Assembly (NCBI GenBank): GCA_964017065.1
Contig: OZ024784.1
Location: 14,427,152 to 14,491,151, forward strand
DNA: 64,000 bases
From: Haliclona indistincta
Taxonomy: Eukaryota > Porifera > Demospongiae > Haplosclerida > Chalinidae
Reading direction: 5' to 3'
In this document: piece by piece, positions 47,696-64,000 of the stretch
Layout: each line of letters starts with the position of its first letter
Position numbering within the stretch: the stretch's first letter is position 1
The notes under the pieces: generated by a model
Database searches by the model: none
Told to the model about the DNA's origin: nothing
The model's input: the letters and a program-made list of their open reading frames with translations, nothing else
Program-made: the position numbers and the translations under genes

Positions 47696-47701
47696 TTTAT
47701 T
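47696..47701 (-). terminator. Poly(A) signal of the coiled-coil gene
   Basis: TTTATT on + (AATAAA on -), 69 bases beyond the stop at 47770, in the short interval between two convergent genes. Confidence 0.55.
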
Positions 47702-47769
47702 AACATAGTTAAACACTTCATTCGTACTCAGTTACTTGACTATAGCGCGTATAATCTGTACTACTGTGT

Positions 47770-49887
47770 TTAGAACAGGGAGAAGCCAGTGTTACCAGTC
47801 GTAGAACTACTGCTTCTAGGAAGATCAAATGACAGCTGGAACCCTGCATGTAAACAACAAACACCAAAACTTCACGCTCATTAATATGCGAGCCATACCA
47901 GGCTCTTTGACACACCATACTCAGCATCATTGCTGTCATTGTTGACCATGCTCATGTTACCTGTGTTTCCACTAGTGTTACTGCTGATACCAGCACCAAA
48001 CAATGAGAAATCAGATCCAGTGGAGGTGGTTGGAGCAGGATCAAAGTTCAAAAAGAAAGAAGATCCAGTATTACTGCTGCTGCCTATGTATGTATGAAGC
48101 ATAAAGTACTACAATTGATCAAAATGTATGACAACCTTCGGTGGTTGGAGCAGGATCAAAGTTGAAAAAGGAGGAAGATCCAGTATTACTGCTGCTGCCT
48201 ATGTATGTACGAAGCATAAATTACTAAAATTGATGAAATGTATGACAACCTTCGGTGGTCGGAGCAGGATCAAAGTTGAAAAATGAGGAAGGCCCAGCAT
48301 TATTGCTGCTACCTATAATATGTACGAAGCATTAAGGTACTAAAATTAATTTTGAATTTGCAACAACCTTCGGTGGTTGGAGCAGCATCAAAGTTGAAAA
48401 AGGAGGAAGATCCAGCATTACTGCTGCTACCTATGTACCAAGCATGAAGTACTATGATTGATGAAAAAAATAATGTACGACAACCTTCAGTGGTGCCAAA
48501 TAAATTTCCAAAGTCTATAGCAGATGACGTATTTGCTGAAGAAGAAAACTGCGAATAAAAATAAAAGAACCATCATAACCCTTCATGGCACAGAACTTAC
48601 AGAGAATAAGTCATTCTGTGGCTGGTGTTGTGGTACTCCTTCTGAAGGTGTGATTGCTGTATCCCACTGCTCATGAGAGGGTTCCAGAGACTGGTCCCCA
48701 AAGACGCCAGAGAAGAAACTATTGCCGTCCTCGTGACAGGACTGAGGAGGAAGCTGCTGCTGTGGCTGTTGTTCTGGTACTGATGGAGCCTGCATATGTT
48801 GTGTAGCGTCAGGAGTGAGTCTGTGCAGTCACACATACCTCATCAAGTTCCTGCTGTTGCTGAATGCTTGGGTGGTATGCTTGCTTCTCATTTTCCATCA
48901 CAGCACCATCATTGCTGTCCTGTGTTGACTGGTCAGGAAGTTGCTGAGGATGTTGTGTGCTAATCTCAGCCTGTGGCGGTAGCACATTTAGTGTTCTTGG
49001 ACTTTGTATGGTGTTAGATGAGGCGATGATATTTCGTTGCTGAGGGCGAATTGGTGTGGAGATGTGTAGTTGAGCTGGTTGTGTTGGTGTAGTAATAGTG
49101 AGAGGGTTGGGTCGTCGCACACTCTGTTTAGGAGGTAGTGTAGAGGGAATGGTGCGGCTTGCAGTGGTAGCAGTTGTTTGATTAGATGAACTAGTAGTTG
49201 GTTTGTTGAGCTGGGGAATTTGAAAGGTGAACCGTGATGAGGTCTTTGATCCACTCTCTGAAACTGGGACAGAAGAGAGTCTCTGTAGCCCTTTCTCTCG
49301 TCCTTCTGTTCTTCCCTCTCTTGGTTCATGCATGTTTTGATTGGCAGCAGGTAAGTGTCTCTTTGGTGTGTAGATAAGCTTATGAATAGTGACGGGAACT
49401 GGCTTCTTGTGTGTTTCCTGATGCTGTACAGGTGTAGACACAGAGGGTTGAGGCAGAGGATACCCTCTCACTGGTAAGGTATCCATTACTTGATTGTCTG
49501 TCTCGTGGTATACCAATGGTGCCACTTGATGATACTGGTCGACTGGTAGCTGGTGTGGAGTTGGTTGATCCATGTTGCTAGTAGGTGTATTGTCATGAGT
49601 ACTCTCCGATGCATCAGATGGTGTGACCTACATGTCCATGCAGCTTCAATACAGTGTAACACGCAGGGCTCACCTCAACTGATGCCGCCTTAATCTGCTG
49701 TTCACTCTCCTCTATCTGCACTTGCAGTTCAGCAATGGCTGCCCAAGTTGCTTTCAGCTGTGTATAGGTTGATGTAGTGTTGGTTCGATGAGTAGCACTG
49801 CAGCAAAGACCATGCACGTCCAGAATAAACTGAATGTTATACTCACATCTCAGTCACCCATACTGCTAACTTCACCTCACTTTCAGC

Positions 49888-49977
<90 letters not shown>

Positions 49978-50795
49978 TAGATCACTATGATTACAGATAC
50001 TAATGTGACAGTAACCTTCCATTTTTTGGAATAGTTCAATCGTATTTTTGAGTGATTGTATCTGTGTCTGTAAGTCACTGTCTATGAAACACAATAATAG
50101 CTTACTCTCTCTATAGAACATATCGCTAACCTCTTTCTTGAAGTAAACTCAGTTTCTCTCTCGCCGTCAACAGTTCCTTACACAAGTCTGAACTTTCATA
50201 CTTTGCCTGATATGTTGTCCAAATGTCTCTGTATTTCTGTAACGCACTGTGCTGTTCTGTACTGGAATGATACATGATGTCAGATAGTCATTACTTGCTC
50301 TGTCTATGTGTATTACGTTTGTTTTTGAGTAACCATTAATGCCTGCTGTAGCTTCTGCTTGAGTGCTTCCTCGTGTTCCTCAAGAACAGGAACAGTCTCT
50401 TTAAAGCTGTGAAAATCAAACTCTTCAAAGTATCTATAATGTGTCATGGTACAACCTATCCAGTTTATCTTTGTGTGCCTTGAAGTCGACTTGTAGTTGC
50501 TTATCTCTTGCAGCCAGCTTGGATGTAGACACCTCCAGTTCTCGTATGTGTTCCATTGTATCGTTCAGCTGTTGTTGATAAGCTGTGACAAACAACACAT
50601 TTTTTTTGTTATAATTATATATAACTTACCTAATGATTTCTGACGTTCTGCTTGGATTGGTCGTGTTTGCTGCTTATTTTCAAGCACTGCAAGTAAGATG
50701 GATTGAAAACCAAAGCACATGAAAATGTACATACCCATTTTTTGAAGCAGTTTGTCTACTTCATTGAGATGCTGCTGATGCATTGCGGATGCCAT
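47770..50795 (-). CDS. Coiled-coil protein, possible SIX6OS1-type synaptonemal complex component
   Basis: 16-exon model complement(join(47770..47843,47916..48083,48136..48198,48250..48312,48368..48430,48485..48548,48601..48789,48839..49627,49674..49797,49847..49886,50016..50081,50131..50261,50317..50406,50456..50582,50630..50686,50735..50795)), 722 aa. Residues about 1-230 form a coiled coil containing EEHEEALKQKL and YRDIWTTYQAKY. The middle is long, disordered and Gln/Pro/Thr-rich. The C-terminus has repeated F/G/S segments (SSFFNFDPAPTT, DFSLFGAG, GFSLF at the end). From memory, mammalian SIX6OS1 has a similar order: coiled coil with KHED...YKEVLKQYQLKY, a disordered middle and an F-G-S-rich end. 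The name is therefore a hypothesis; the gene model is firmer. Three or four C-terminal exons are tandem copies. Confidence 0.6.
48136..48430 (-). repeat. Tandemly duplicated 63-base exons
   Basis: Exons 48368-48430, 48250-48312 and 48136-48198 are each 63 bases, phase 1 at both ends, and encode variants of GSSSNAGSSSFFNFDPAPTTE. The start of 48083-47916 is a fourth copy. The intervening introns (51-55 bases) are also similar, so whole exon-intron units were duplicated. Confidence 0.85.
49890..49977. repeat. (GA)n microsatellite acting as polypyrimidine tract
   Basis: About 88 bases of nearly pure GA on + (TC on -) end at the 3' splice site of the - strand exon at 49886, so the repeat supplies the pyrimidine tract of that intron. 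Confidence 0.85.
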
Positions 50796-51494
50796 GACTT
50801 ATCTCGCTTATCATACAACTGGTCCTCTTCAAAACTCGTCCTTTTTGCAGCTGGTGCACACGTGACATCACAATTGAATTACGCGCCATACATCTCGCGC
50901 GCGTTTGACCGCTCGCACTCGCACGAACAATGGTTTGCTTGTCATTAGTGTTTTATAGTTTGTAGCCTTACAGTCTCATGGTCAATCAATCCGTCTTGCA
51001 GCACACTTCAACAGTACATCACGTACGCAGTCACTAAAAATTTAACTTTATTTTCTAAAGAATGCAGACTAATCTGGATCACCTTTGTTTGAATTACACA
51101 ATAATCGCAGAAGCCAACTTTCACTTATTATGAGCGATTGAAGAATACGAGCCAACAATGCCTGGAATAGTTGTACACATAACAGAAACCGGATACCGGG
51201 GCAACTTTGCTTCTCTTATGACATCAATTGTTGTGGTTATTCGGGACTTTGGCGGCTCGTGTTATGTGTTAATCAATAGACCACACCAGAGAGGTGTCAG
51301 AACACCAGTTACTCAATCTACATATCGCCGAGGTTTATTTCAGAGCACCCCGAGCCACTGCTTGACTAGAGTTTTCTGATCTGTGACGTGAGAAGACAGA
51401 ACTCGACGATTGAGAATCACTAGGGAAAACTCTCACGTGTACTCGCAGGACAGCTACTAACGAAGTGTGTCGAGAGACCTGCTCGAGCGACGAG
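50796..51494. other. Intergenic promoter region of the coiled-coil and Dishevelled genes
   Basis: Divergent ATGs at 50795 (-) and 51495 (+) bound 699 bases. A CACACGTGACATCAC segment near 50860 contains an ACGTGA core. A 73-codon frame at 51158 has no family resemblance and is not called. Confidence 0.4.
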
Positions 51495-57630
<6,136 letters not shown>

Positions 57631-57855
57631 TCAGCTGGGAAAGACTATTAGTGCAAGCATCATCATTACTATTGGCCTGGGGAGTATAGAGAACTACTGT
57701 TACTACGACTAATGACTATTATTTTTGCTATGTTGGTTCATGTAAATTTTCGTATTTTTGTTGATACTTATATGTGTGGAAAAATTAGTAATAAGGGGCT
57801 TGGCTAGGGGTAATAAATTTTGGGAGCCACATAACGAGGTCACTACGAAGTCGCC
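57631..57855 (+). terminator. Dishevelled 3' end and LPCAT3-like promoter
   Basis: AATAAA at 57813-57818 is the likely Dishevelled poly(A) signal. It lies only 38 bases before the ATG of the next gene on the same strand, so the end of one transcript and the start of the next nearly touch. Confidence 0.55.
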
Positions 57856-60055
57856 ATGGCGTCTTATGCTATCACAGTGCCATTGGGAAAAGCTCTAGGC
57901 ATGGGCGAGCCCTCAGCAAGACTGTTTTTGTCGTTGTTTCTTGGTAAGTTGTTGACTGCAGCTGGTTCTCCTCGTGTACGTGCTTACAGCAGTCTTCTTT
58001 GATAATGCAGTATATCCATTCTCTGTCGTCCATCGACTAGTGATTGCAGGAAAAAGTGCGCAAGCACAGGTTTGAAACACATTATACTGTGTATATATAG
58101 GAATTGTGCTAGCTGTAAAAATCAAGGCTAGGACATTATACTATCAGGAGCTAGTGTACTCTTGATATAGTATTATAAAGAAACAGCTTATTATGGATTG
58201 TGTGATTACTAAATAAATTGTGCCTGCTGCTGCAAGGAGCCGAGTCTGGTAATTTTGCGAACAACCAAAGGTTTGACCCTGTTAGTAACTAGTTTACAAT
58301 GATGACAAACAGCATTGTTAATGAGAATCTGTTAACTCCTCGATAATTTACTCACAAAAGACTAGTGAACATGTTTACACAATTTTTGAACGTTGAGCAA
58401 AAGTGCTATGTGTACTGAGTTACTTTGTTTATCTCAGCACTTGTATTCAGCTGTCAGTGGAATATGGCTGGTCTACTTTGTTATTGGTGAGTTTCTTGAC
58501 CATGTGACTAAGCATTGTTGGTTAATGCTGCTCAGGTACTAACATATGGCATTGCTTCTCTGATGTCCTGTTTGTGTACACTGTGTTAAAAATCTTTGGA
58601 GGTACTAAACTATCAGTTGCTGTGGTCTGGATAACCACTCTGGTAAGTCGGTCATACTTTCAGCTCTTCTACAAAATTTAATGATTAGTAATTACGTAAT
58701 CAAGAGTTCATTACCTGAGAGATCGTCAATACCGTATATCTTCTAAAGATTCGGCACCTCCTATTTTTCGGCACCTTGCCGCTGAAATGCGTACTAAACC
58801 TCCAAATTTCGGCAAGCACTTTTAGTTGTTCGTCATAGCCAGCCAACAGCCAGACGTGAGAAGTCCTGTACTTCAAAGAACAGAGCTGTAGACGCGTTCT
58901 CGTTCAAAACACGTGCTCGCTGCCATACCTCCAATTATTCGGCGCTTATGGAACTTCTGTCACAATTATCCCAAATATTGGGCAAGCAAATCTGAAATTA
59001 TTTTAATTTGCGCCGAAATTTTAGAAGAAATACGGTATGCCCGGTTGGACTCTTGACAGGATAATAATTAATACCGCCATTCAGAAAGACTGCCATCTAA
59101 ATGTAGACACTTGTGCTACAGCTGGTTTCTTGTGCTACAGCTGGTTTCTTGTGCTACAGCTGGTTCTTGTGCTGCAGCTGCATTTAAATTTTGCAAATGG
59201 AACAATTTGCAAAAATCAAACACATCAATATTATATTTTTTAGTAGTGGTAGCTTTAGTAGTAGTAGCTTTAGTAGTAGTAGTAGTGGTATTAGTGGGAT
59301 TGTGGTAGCTTTAGTAGTAGTAGTGGTAGTAGTGGGATTGTGGTAGCTTTTGCTGAGCACAGAAACAATAATATTTGATATGACGTTTCGATCCGAGGAC
59401 AATCATCAGTTAAGCAATCATCAGTTAATCATCAGTTAAGCAGATGATCAGTTGAGCACAGAAACAATAATATTTGATAAGACGTTTCGATCCAAGGACA
59501 ATCATCAGTTATAAAGACTAAAGTAAGACAACTACACTTAAATAACAAGACTTCAGGTGGTATGGCATGAGGTGTGCATGTGATGAACATGTATGTGTGC
59601 ACAGGGGAAACGTCATGCAGCAGATAAAAAAAACAACAAAAAATAATAAGCTACAATAAACAACTACATTGAGGAGAGACACCAAACATTGTCAAGTTGG
59701 TAACCTTGGTCTAGATTTATCAGTTCTCTTGATGTAGAGTGCTTCCTTGACTTTTCTCTTTGTCCAATAAATTTGGCTCATTGGTCCAGTACCTCTGCGT
59801 TATCACACATGATTTTGTGATTCGTTAATCGCAAAATTTTAGGTCCCTGTAAATTTAATTTGGTGCCGCCAATACATGTACTAAGTGCCTAATTTTGCAC
59901 CTTTCCTTCCATTTCGGATTCAACTCATTCTTCAATGTTAATTTAGCGTAGCTTATATAATTTCTTTATAAATGTGTTAATTTGATGCGTCACACATCAA
60001 AACTAACAGTGTACGTGTCCTGTGTGTGTGTGAGTGTGTGTGTGTGTGAGTGTGT

Positions 60056-60140
<85 letters not shown>

Positions 60141-62917
60141 TATGTGTGTGTGTGCTGCTGTGTGTACCTCCAGAGTCACCTGCTGTTTGGGTATCTCATG
60201 TCAGCACTATTCAGAGACAGTTATGAAGTTACCTGGACACTACCGTTATGTGTTATGACACTAAAATTAATCGGTAAATGTGATTTATGTAGTACTCTGT
60301 AAGTACTTCGCCCATGCTTATGTGATTATTATTTGAGAGCAAACAGCTTGAATTTTGTTATAATCTTTGTTTTGTCTGTTAGGATTGACCACTGATCTGT
60401 ATGATGGACACCAAGACCAAGTGAGTTCATCCACTTACATGCAGTGGTTGTGACTATGACAGTTATTAATTGTTTGTTGTGGGTTTACATGGAAACAGGG
60501 AAACTTGTATGTTTGTGGAATATTGTTTGTACTACTAATGCACAAGTCCAATGGGATTATCTTTTGGTTATGGCAATCTCATGGCTTGTACCATAGAGAC
60601 ATGATGGGATAGTTGTGACAGCGCTCTCTGTGCAATTTGAGAGTTCCTTTATTCTCTTATTACATCCCTAATCAATGATTTTAACTAATGCACTCAAGCG
60701 TCTATTATCATGAATATTGATTAGCAAACCAGTTGCATACTGTGATCATTAAATCAGTACACATTTTACACTCATACAGAGTACACTTAGTGAGGACCAG
60801 AAGGCTAATGCTGTCAGCTCAGTGCCTCCATTACTGGAGGTGAGTTAGAGAAGTATACAGTGTGATGACATTTTATCTCTTGCACACAAACACACACACA
60901 GGTCCTTGGCTACTGTTTCTTCTTTGGTGGTGTCTTGGTGGGACCTCAGGTATTGGCTATGACTATACTATGCATTGTCACCTGGTATAACCACTGTTGG
61001 TGGATGCATAGGGTTGTGGGTGGTGGTTAACCACAGCACACATTGAGACAACCATAGCAGCTTACTTAATCGATTAAGCATATTGTGCTGCAGTGTGCCA
61101 CAATCATTCTTGGTTGCATTGTTTAGTTGTGGAATACAGATAATCAACATAAAATACAAATTTAAGATAATACAGAATAGAATGTTGAAGAAATTTATTC
61201 AACCAAAAGTGCATTTGCTAATGGATGGCTCCAATAAATAATAGTCCTCATTGTATGCTACTGACCAGTTATTTGTAGATGACTTGTATAACAGTATAGT
61301 TGTCACTTGATGATATGCTGAGTTCAGTATAGATGCTACTATAGGTACTCTTCACTCGATTTCGAAAGTTTACATCAGGGAAGTTGTTTCCACTGGAATC
61401 TACTCCAAGTTGGTCAGTATTCTTATGTTATCTGTTTATCTATCCCATTAATGTCTTCACCAGTGTTCCAGCTGCTCTCTTAAGACTTGCTACTGGACTG
61501 ATGTTTGCAGCTCTGTATGCTGGACTGGGCTCTAAGTTTCCTGTAAGCAATATTAGATTGGACAGCTTTGCGGTAAGCACCTCACTTGCAAATTATTTTC
61601 TTTTGACATGCTTTAAACATCATGCAATGCAGACCACCAAGATTTATTTACTTAAGTGTAGCATGCATACCCACACATATCCGCTCGTTGTCATAACTTC
61701 AGGAAAAGGGCCTGTTGGAAAAGCTAGCTCTCACATTCATAACTGCTAAAGTTGCACTCTGGAGATATGTGACAGTTTGGCTCATTGCGGTAAGCTGTGC
61801 AATGCAATGTACTAGAATATGACATAATGGTTGGCTAGGAAGGAGCTTGCATCATGACCGGAATATCCTTTAAATCAGTTTGTCAAGACGGCACAGTGGA
61901 CTGGAGTGCTGTCAGAAACTTGGATGTGTGGAGGTTCGAGTCAGCCATCACACTACAGGTAAAATATCAATTCTTGATTTTCTTCATCATTTTGTCACTC
62001 TGTCCAGGGTGTAATTGAATCATTCAATATTAGTACCAACTACTGGGTACTACTGTGAGTGATTGTTATTTGTCGATCCCAGTTACATATAGTATGTGCA
62101 GGTATGTCTACAAGAGGTTAAAGTGGCTCGGAAACAAAAGCATCTCTCAGACAGTAACTCTCGTTTTTCTCACTGTTTGGCACGGTCTCTGGCCGGGTTA
62201 CTTGCTCAACTTCAGTTTCGAGTATTTTGCAGTTAGAGCAGAAAAAGAGGTAATAAACAACACCTGTTCCTCACTACTGATCCTCCTGAGGCTCTCTGCC
62301 TCTTATTGTGTTCCTCCTGTGTTTCCCCAACCCATGATTGTGTGCATCAGTGGTGCACCATTGAGTGACTCTCTCTCGGGAGTATTGAGTGGTCTGGTCT
62401 CCTGTGTGTGACTAAACACTCCACTTACTAATACTGTTTTGAAAAAGATTCTGAAAATTGTATCAGATTTGGTTCGCTATGTGCATTAATCTCTCAGTGC
62501 ATTGGTGCACGAGTGGATTCAATGTGTTCTTCATGTTTCAATGCAGTTTATCAGCACTTGTAAAGCAGTGCTTGGTGGTTCTCTTTATGATTTTTCATGG
62601 CCAATACGTCTGCCACTCTGGATAGCTGCCTACATTTTCAAGAACATCATACTCTTCTATCCTCTTATTCTGTTTGTTCTCTTAAACTGGAGAGATTGTT
62701 ACAAGGTGATGAACTAGAATTTAGTTACATTCACTTTCGAAACTCTATAGAAATTGAATGCACACGAGTGTGTTATCAGATCATGATTTCCCCTCTTTTT
62801 TCACAGTTCATGGCAGCGGTCCATTTCTATGGCTATGCTGTGGTTGGTGTGTGGTTGGCGTGTTATGCTGGCTACAACATGTTGTGTGCTAGATCCAGAA
62901 AGCACAAGCAACTCTAA
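57856..62917 (+). CDS. LPCAT3: Lysophospholipid acyltransferase of the MBOAT family (LPCAT3/MBOAT5-like)
   Basis: 16-exon model: join(57856..57943,58011..58069,58438..58486,58536..58642,60174..60273,60383..60420,60780..60839,60902..60949,61345..61412,61464..61572,61703..61789,61839..61958,62008..62054,62102..62249,62547..62705,62807..62917), 465 aa; human LPCAT3 is 487. It is a polytopic ER-membrane enzyme. Family marks: YDGHQDQ, the SVPPLLEVLGYCFFFGGVLVG region (split by introns), VTVWLIAEGACIMTG, the catalytic Asn region SFNISTNYWV and the catalytic His in TVWHGLWPGY (about residue 353). The C-terminus KHKQL fits a KxKxx ER-retrieval signal. It transfers polyunsaturated acyl groups from CoA to lysophospholipids. 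The exon at 61345 and the 51-base intron at 61413 were set by phase and by the remembered family alignment. Intron 4 is 1.5 kb and full of repeats. Confidence 0.9.
58732..59035. mobile_element. MITE with CCGTATWTCTTCTAAA inverted ends
   Basis: A 304-bp element in intron 4 of the acyltransferase. It starts CCGTATATCTTCTAAAGATT and ends with AATTTTAGAAGAAATACGG, flanked by TA. TTCGGCA/TGCCGAA motifs recur inside. No ORF. Confidence 0.75.
59105..59345. repeat. Tandem 19-mer and GTA-type repeats
   Basis: Four copies of TTGTGCTACAGCTGGTTTC (59108-59180, the last degenerate) are followed by a degenerate AGTAGTAGTGGTAGCTTT repeat (59240-59345). Confidence 0.75.
59353..59516 (-). repeat. Two direct repeats carrying a hammerhead-ribozyme-like core
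   Basis: Two copies of a 62-base unit (59353-59415, 59450-59512). On the - strand each reads CTGATGA, a GTCC-loop-GGAT stem, GAAAC and GTC in the order of a type I hammerhead ribozyme. In the copy at 59472-59516 the flanks ATAA and TTAT can pair as stem I. Similar motifs with very short stem III occur in Penelope-like retroelements. Extra fragments of AATCATCAGTTAAGC lie between the copies. Confidence 0.5.
60022..60160. repeat. (GT)n microsatellite in acyltransferase intron 4
   Basis: About 140 bases of GT with a few interruptions, ending 14 bases before the acceptor of the exon at 60174. Confidence 0.9.
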
Positions 62918-62985
62918 TCGCATTGCTATTGATCTGTGTAATTGTGCAACCATTTTCGTTACGTGTACTATGCGGCATCAAAGTC

Positions 62986-62991
62986 AATAAA
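62986..62991 (+). terminator. Poly(A) signal of the acyltransferase gene
   Basis: AATAAA 69 bases after the stop codon. Confidence 0.65.
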
Positions 62992-64000
62992 ATATTTTCA
63001 CATGCCTACTGCATGACTCGCATCATAACCAGTATGAGTGGTTATCATAGTGCATACGTGATCTGGTTGTGCTCCAACAGGATCACATAGCACTTCACAC
63101 CCACACAACTGTAGTCCAGCAGTCTTTAGTTTGTGACTACACTATGCAACCAAGTCTAGACCTGTTGTACTGGATCACTTTAATTACTCATCTGAAGTGC
63201 GAATTATAACTTTTATAAAAACGATTTCAACATAATATGAGCTGGCATGCTACTAGCATGCAAATATGCTTCCAGTACTTCAGCTCTAGCACCTGCATAG
63301 CTGACAGTGTAACAGTTTGAAAAGACCAACATGTTATTTCTGGTGTGGGTATACCATCTAATGTTTGTGTGGCAAGCTGGGAAAGTTTATTTATACACTG
63401 GGCATCCTTAATCAGAGGAAATGTATGTTAGTGTCTTTGCATAACTGTGTGTGCATGCATGCATACTGTTGGTGTGGCGCAGACATTTTGCATACCACAT
63501 AGTTAAGAAGTGACTGTTTTTATTTGGAGGAGGGAGCATGCTAACACTACAGCTTGTGATAATGTTTCTCTTTGTCAATGATTCCTGCCATGCCACCTGT
63601 GTGATGAGGGATTACCTTCAGCTGTGTACACACCTCAAGTATGAGCAAAATTATTTTCTCTGCTCAAAAGAAGCAGAGATATGATAAACACAGTTAAGTA
63701 CAGCATGATATTGAGCACAATAGCAGTTGATGACTCTCTGTTCTACACTGTGTGGTGTGTGCCTTGTGGCTGCTGTTTTACTAATTATGTTTAGAGGGTG
63801 GAGTAGGGAGGTCAGCACAACGAATAAAGTACTGACAAACATCACATCTGAAAATCAGTGATCAACTGAGATGTGCTGATCGGAAACTGTGTTCATAGTT
63901 ATAGAATTCCATTGAGGGTTGAACTAACTCAGACATACCTGTGGTTTGACTGTGCTATTCATGTGGTTGGTGCAAGCTTCTTTGTTGTGGTCCAATGGAA
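62992..64000. other. Intergenic, no feature recognised
   Basis: About 1 kb with short stop-rich frames on both strands. No homology, repeat structure or regulatory motif was recognised. Confidence 0.5.

Noticed and set aside
51158..51379. 73-codon ORF upstream of Dishevelled
   Set aside because: No homology or splice partner. Judged to be chance.

Overview
The window looks like a compact early-branching metazoan genome, most likely a demosponge (Amphimedon-type). This is inferred from animal-specific genes (Dishevelled, Frizzled-like receptors, Ig receptors, a multi-Tudor protein, Flattop) packed with short gaps and many introns of about 45-70 bases. No species marker is present, so the assignment rests on gene content and architecture. 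Exon coordinates below were built by hand from splice sites and reading-phase continuity; every joined model given stays in frame.

Layout. 1-8440: the 3' end of one gene, then three Ig-domain receptors (one +, two -) that share a four-exon plan. 8523-10100: a TMEM129-type ER ubiquitin ligase, head-to-head with the third receptor. 10145-14800: three tandem + strand genes of unknown function, each preceded by an RFX-type X-box fused to a CACGTG box, which predicts ciliary expression. 14930-25654: a giant - strand gene for a protein with 14 Tudor repeats, 13 of them in one 8.7-kb exon. 25737-31900: a repeat-rich, gene-poor region with a large palindrome holding a 200-N gap, a mariner/pogo-like MITE, foldback elements and palindromes. 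32001-34743: an intact reverse transcriptase ORF followed by a poly(A) tract. 34955-36039 (-): CFAP126/Flattop, head-to-head with hormone-sensitive lipase (36215-39893, +) across a 175-bp promoter with a perfect X-box. 40086-47648: three tandem Frizzled-like receptors with an unusual N-terminal membrane anchor and no recognisable KTxxxW motif. 47770-50795 (-): a coiled-coil protein with tandemly duplicated exons that may be a SIX6OS1 (synaptonemal complex) relative. 51495-57630 (+): a full Dishevelled (DIX-PDZ-DEP). 57856-62917 (+): an LPCAT3-type MBOAT acyltransferase. 62918-64000: no gene seen.

Functional links. The Frizzled-like receptors and Dishevelled are separated by only one gene, so receptor-like and transducer genes of Wnt signalling are neighbours. 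Flattop and the three X-box genes form a cilium-related set. The Tudor and SIX6OS1-like genes would be germline genes. The Ig receptors form a cluster of diverging cell-surface receptors. Introns carry several MITE families with TA target sites, expanded dinucleotide repeats and a hammerhead-ribozyme-like repeat.
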